Below are positions 34,666 through 34,735 of a DNA stretch of 34,735 nucleotides, one piece after another (the stretch's first letter is position 1; the number at the start of each line of letters is the position of its first letter). Position numbers and translations under genes: made by a program. The stretch lies in assembly GCF_015207985.1 (NCBI RefSeq), contig NZ_JADEVV010000045.1, positions 1-34,735 of the forward strand, given 5' to 3'. This DNA is from Synechocystis salina LEGE 00031 (GTDB lineage: Bacteria > Cyanobacteriota > Cyanobacteriia > Cyanobacteriales > Microcystaceae). A model generated the notes under the pieces. That model was not told the DNA's origin and searched no databases. It saw only the letters and a program-made list of their open reading frames with translations.

Positions 34666-34735
34666 TCAAGGGCATAAAGGCGGCGGTGATGCTGACGAAG
34701 GGAAGCCATAGCCGGTTCAGGGTCTTGATGGGAGA
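34629..34735 (-). CDS. 3' end of a reading frame running off the window (possible transposase)
   Basis: A minus-strand frame is open from the window edge to TAA at 34629-34631 and encodes SHQDPEPAMASLRQHHRRLY, then ALEFTLQVYSYESS. It is more GC-rich than the adjacent TPR gene and begins where TPR sequence stops, so it may be the C-terminus of an insertion-sequence transposase that cut the TPR gene. Thirty-four residues are too few to name a family. Confidence 0.35.
   Translation of the reverse strand, partial: SHQDPEPAMASLRQHHRRLYALEFTLQVYSYESS

Overview
The window comes from a cyanobacterium of the Synechocystis type. It carries a form IB rbcL-rbcX-rbcS operon, the D1 processing protease ctpA, a class II fructose-bisphosphate aldolase, hemL, dxr and clpC, and the HIP1 palindrome (GCGATCGC) recurs in it. 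From memory, many proteins are close to but not identical with those of Synechocystis sp. PCC 6803 (RbcX has several substitutions), and the gene order next to rbcS seems different. A sister strain is therefore more likely than PCC 6803 itself. I could run no database search.

Layout. 1-6.2 kb: a 46-residue one-helix protein (possibly NdhP), a GPH/MelB-type sugar:cation symporter, and a TetR regulator divergent from a devB-devC-devA exporter operon, with tandem operator-like palindromes between them. 6.2-12 kb, minus strand: the rbcLXS operon with its terminator, ctpA, a sugar-phosphate nucleotidyltransferase and a Sua5/YrdC-domain protein (slr0006-like). 12.3-21.9 kb, plus strand: mltA, hemL (TTG start), fba, dxr, clpC and an SbcD-like nuclease, all housekeeping genes with separate promoters and terminators. 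22-25.6 kb: a flavin reductase on the minus strand, then a tight three-gene operon of a DUF1190/YgiB-like protein, a YgiC-type ATP-grasp ligase and a ferritin-like putative di-iron protein.

25.6-28.8 kb is the accessory part. A Uma2-type nuclease gene and a broken OLD-like ATPase/TOPRIM nuclease gene lie between two 56-bp direct repeats with one mismatch. The left repeat is the 3' end of the ferritin-like gene, and the right one lies just before a GNAT gene. A second, 30-bp imperfect repeat pair brackets the OLD-like gene. The GNAT gene is interrupted by an in-frame TGA. The simplest reading is a small insertion that separated the ferritin-like gene from the GNAT gene and whose cargo is now decaying.

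29.9-34.7 kb: a secreted DUF4214-like protein with internal repeats, then on the minus strand hisS followed by a Glu/Pro-rich protein of unknown role, a DUF29 protein, a TPR protein whose 5' end is disrupted, and the C-terminal end of another reading frame at the window edge that may belong to an insertion sequence. I saw no tRNA, rRNA or CRISPR array.
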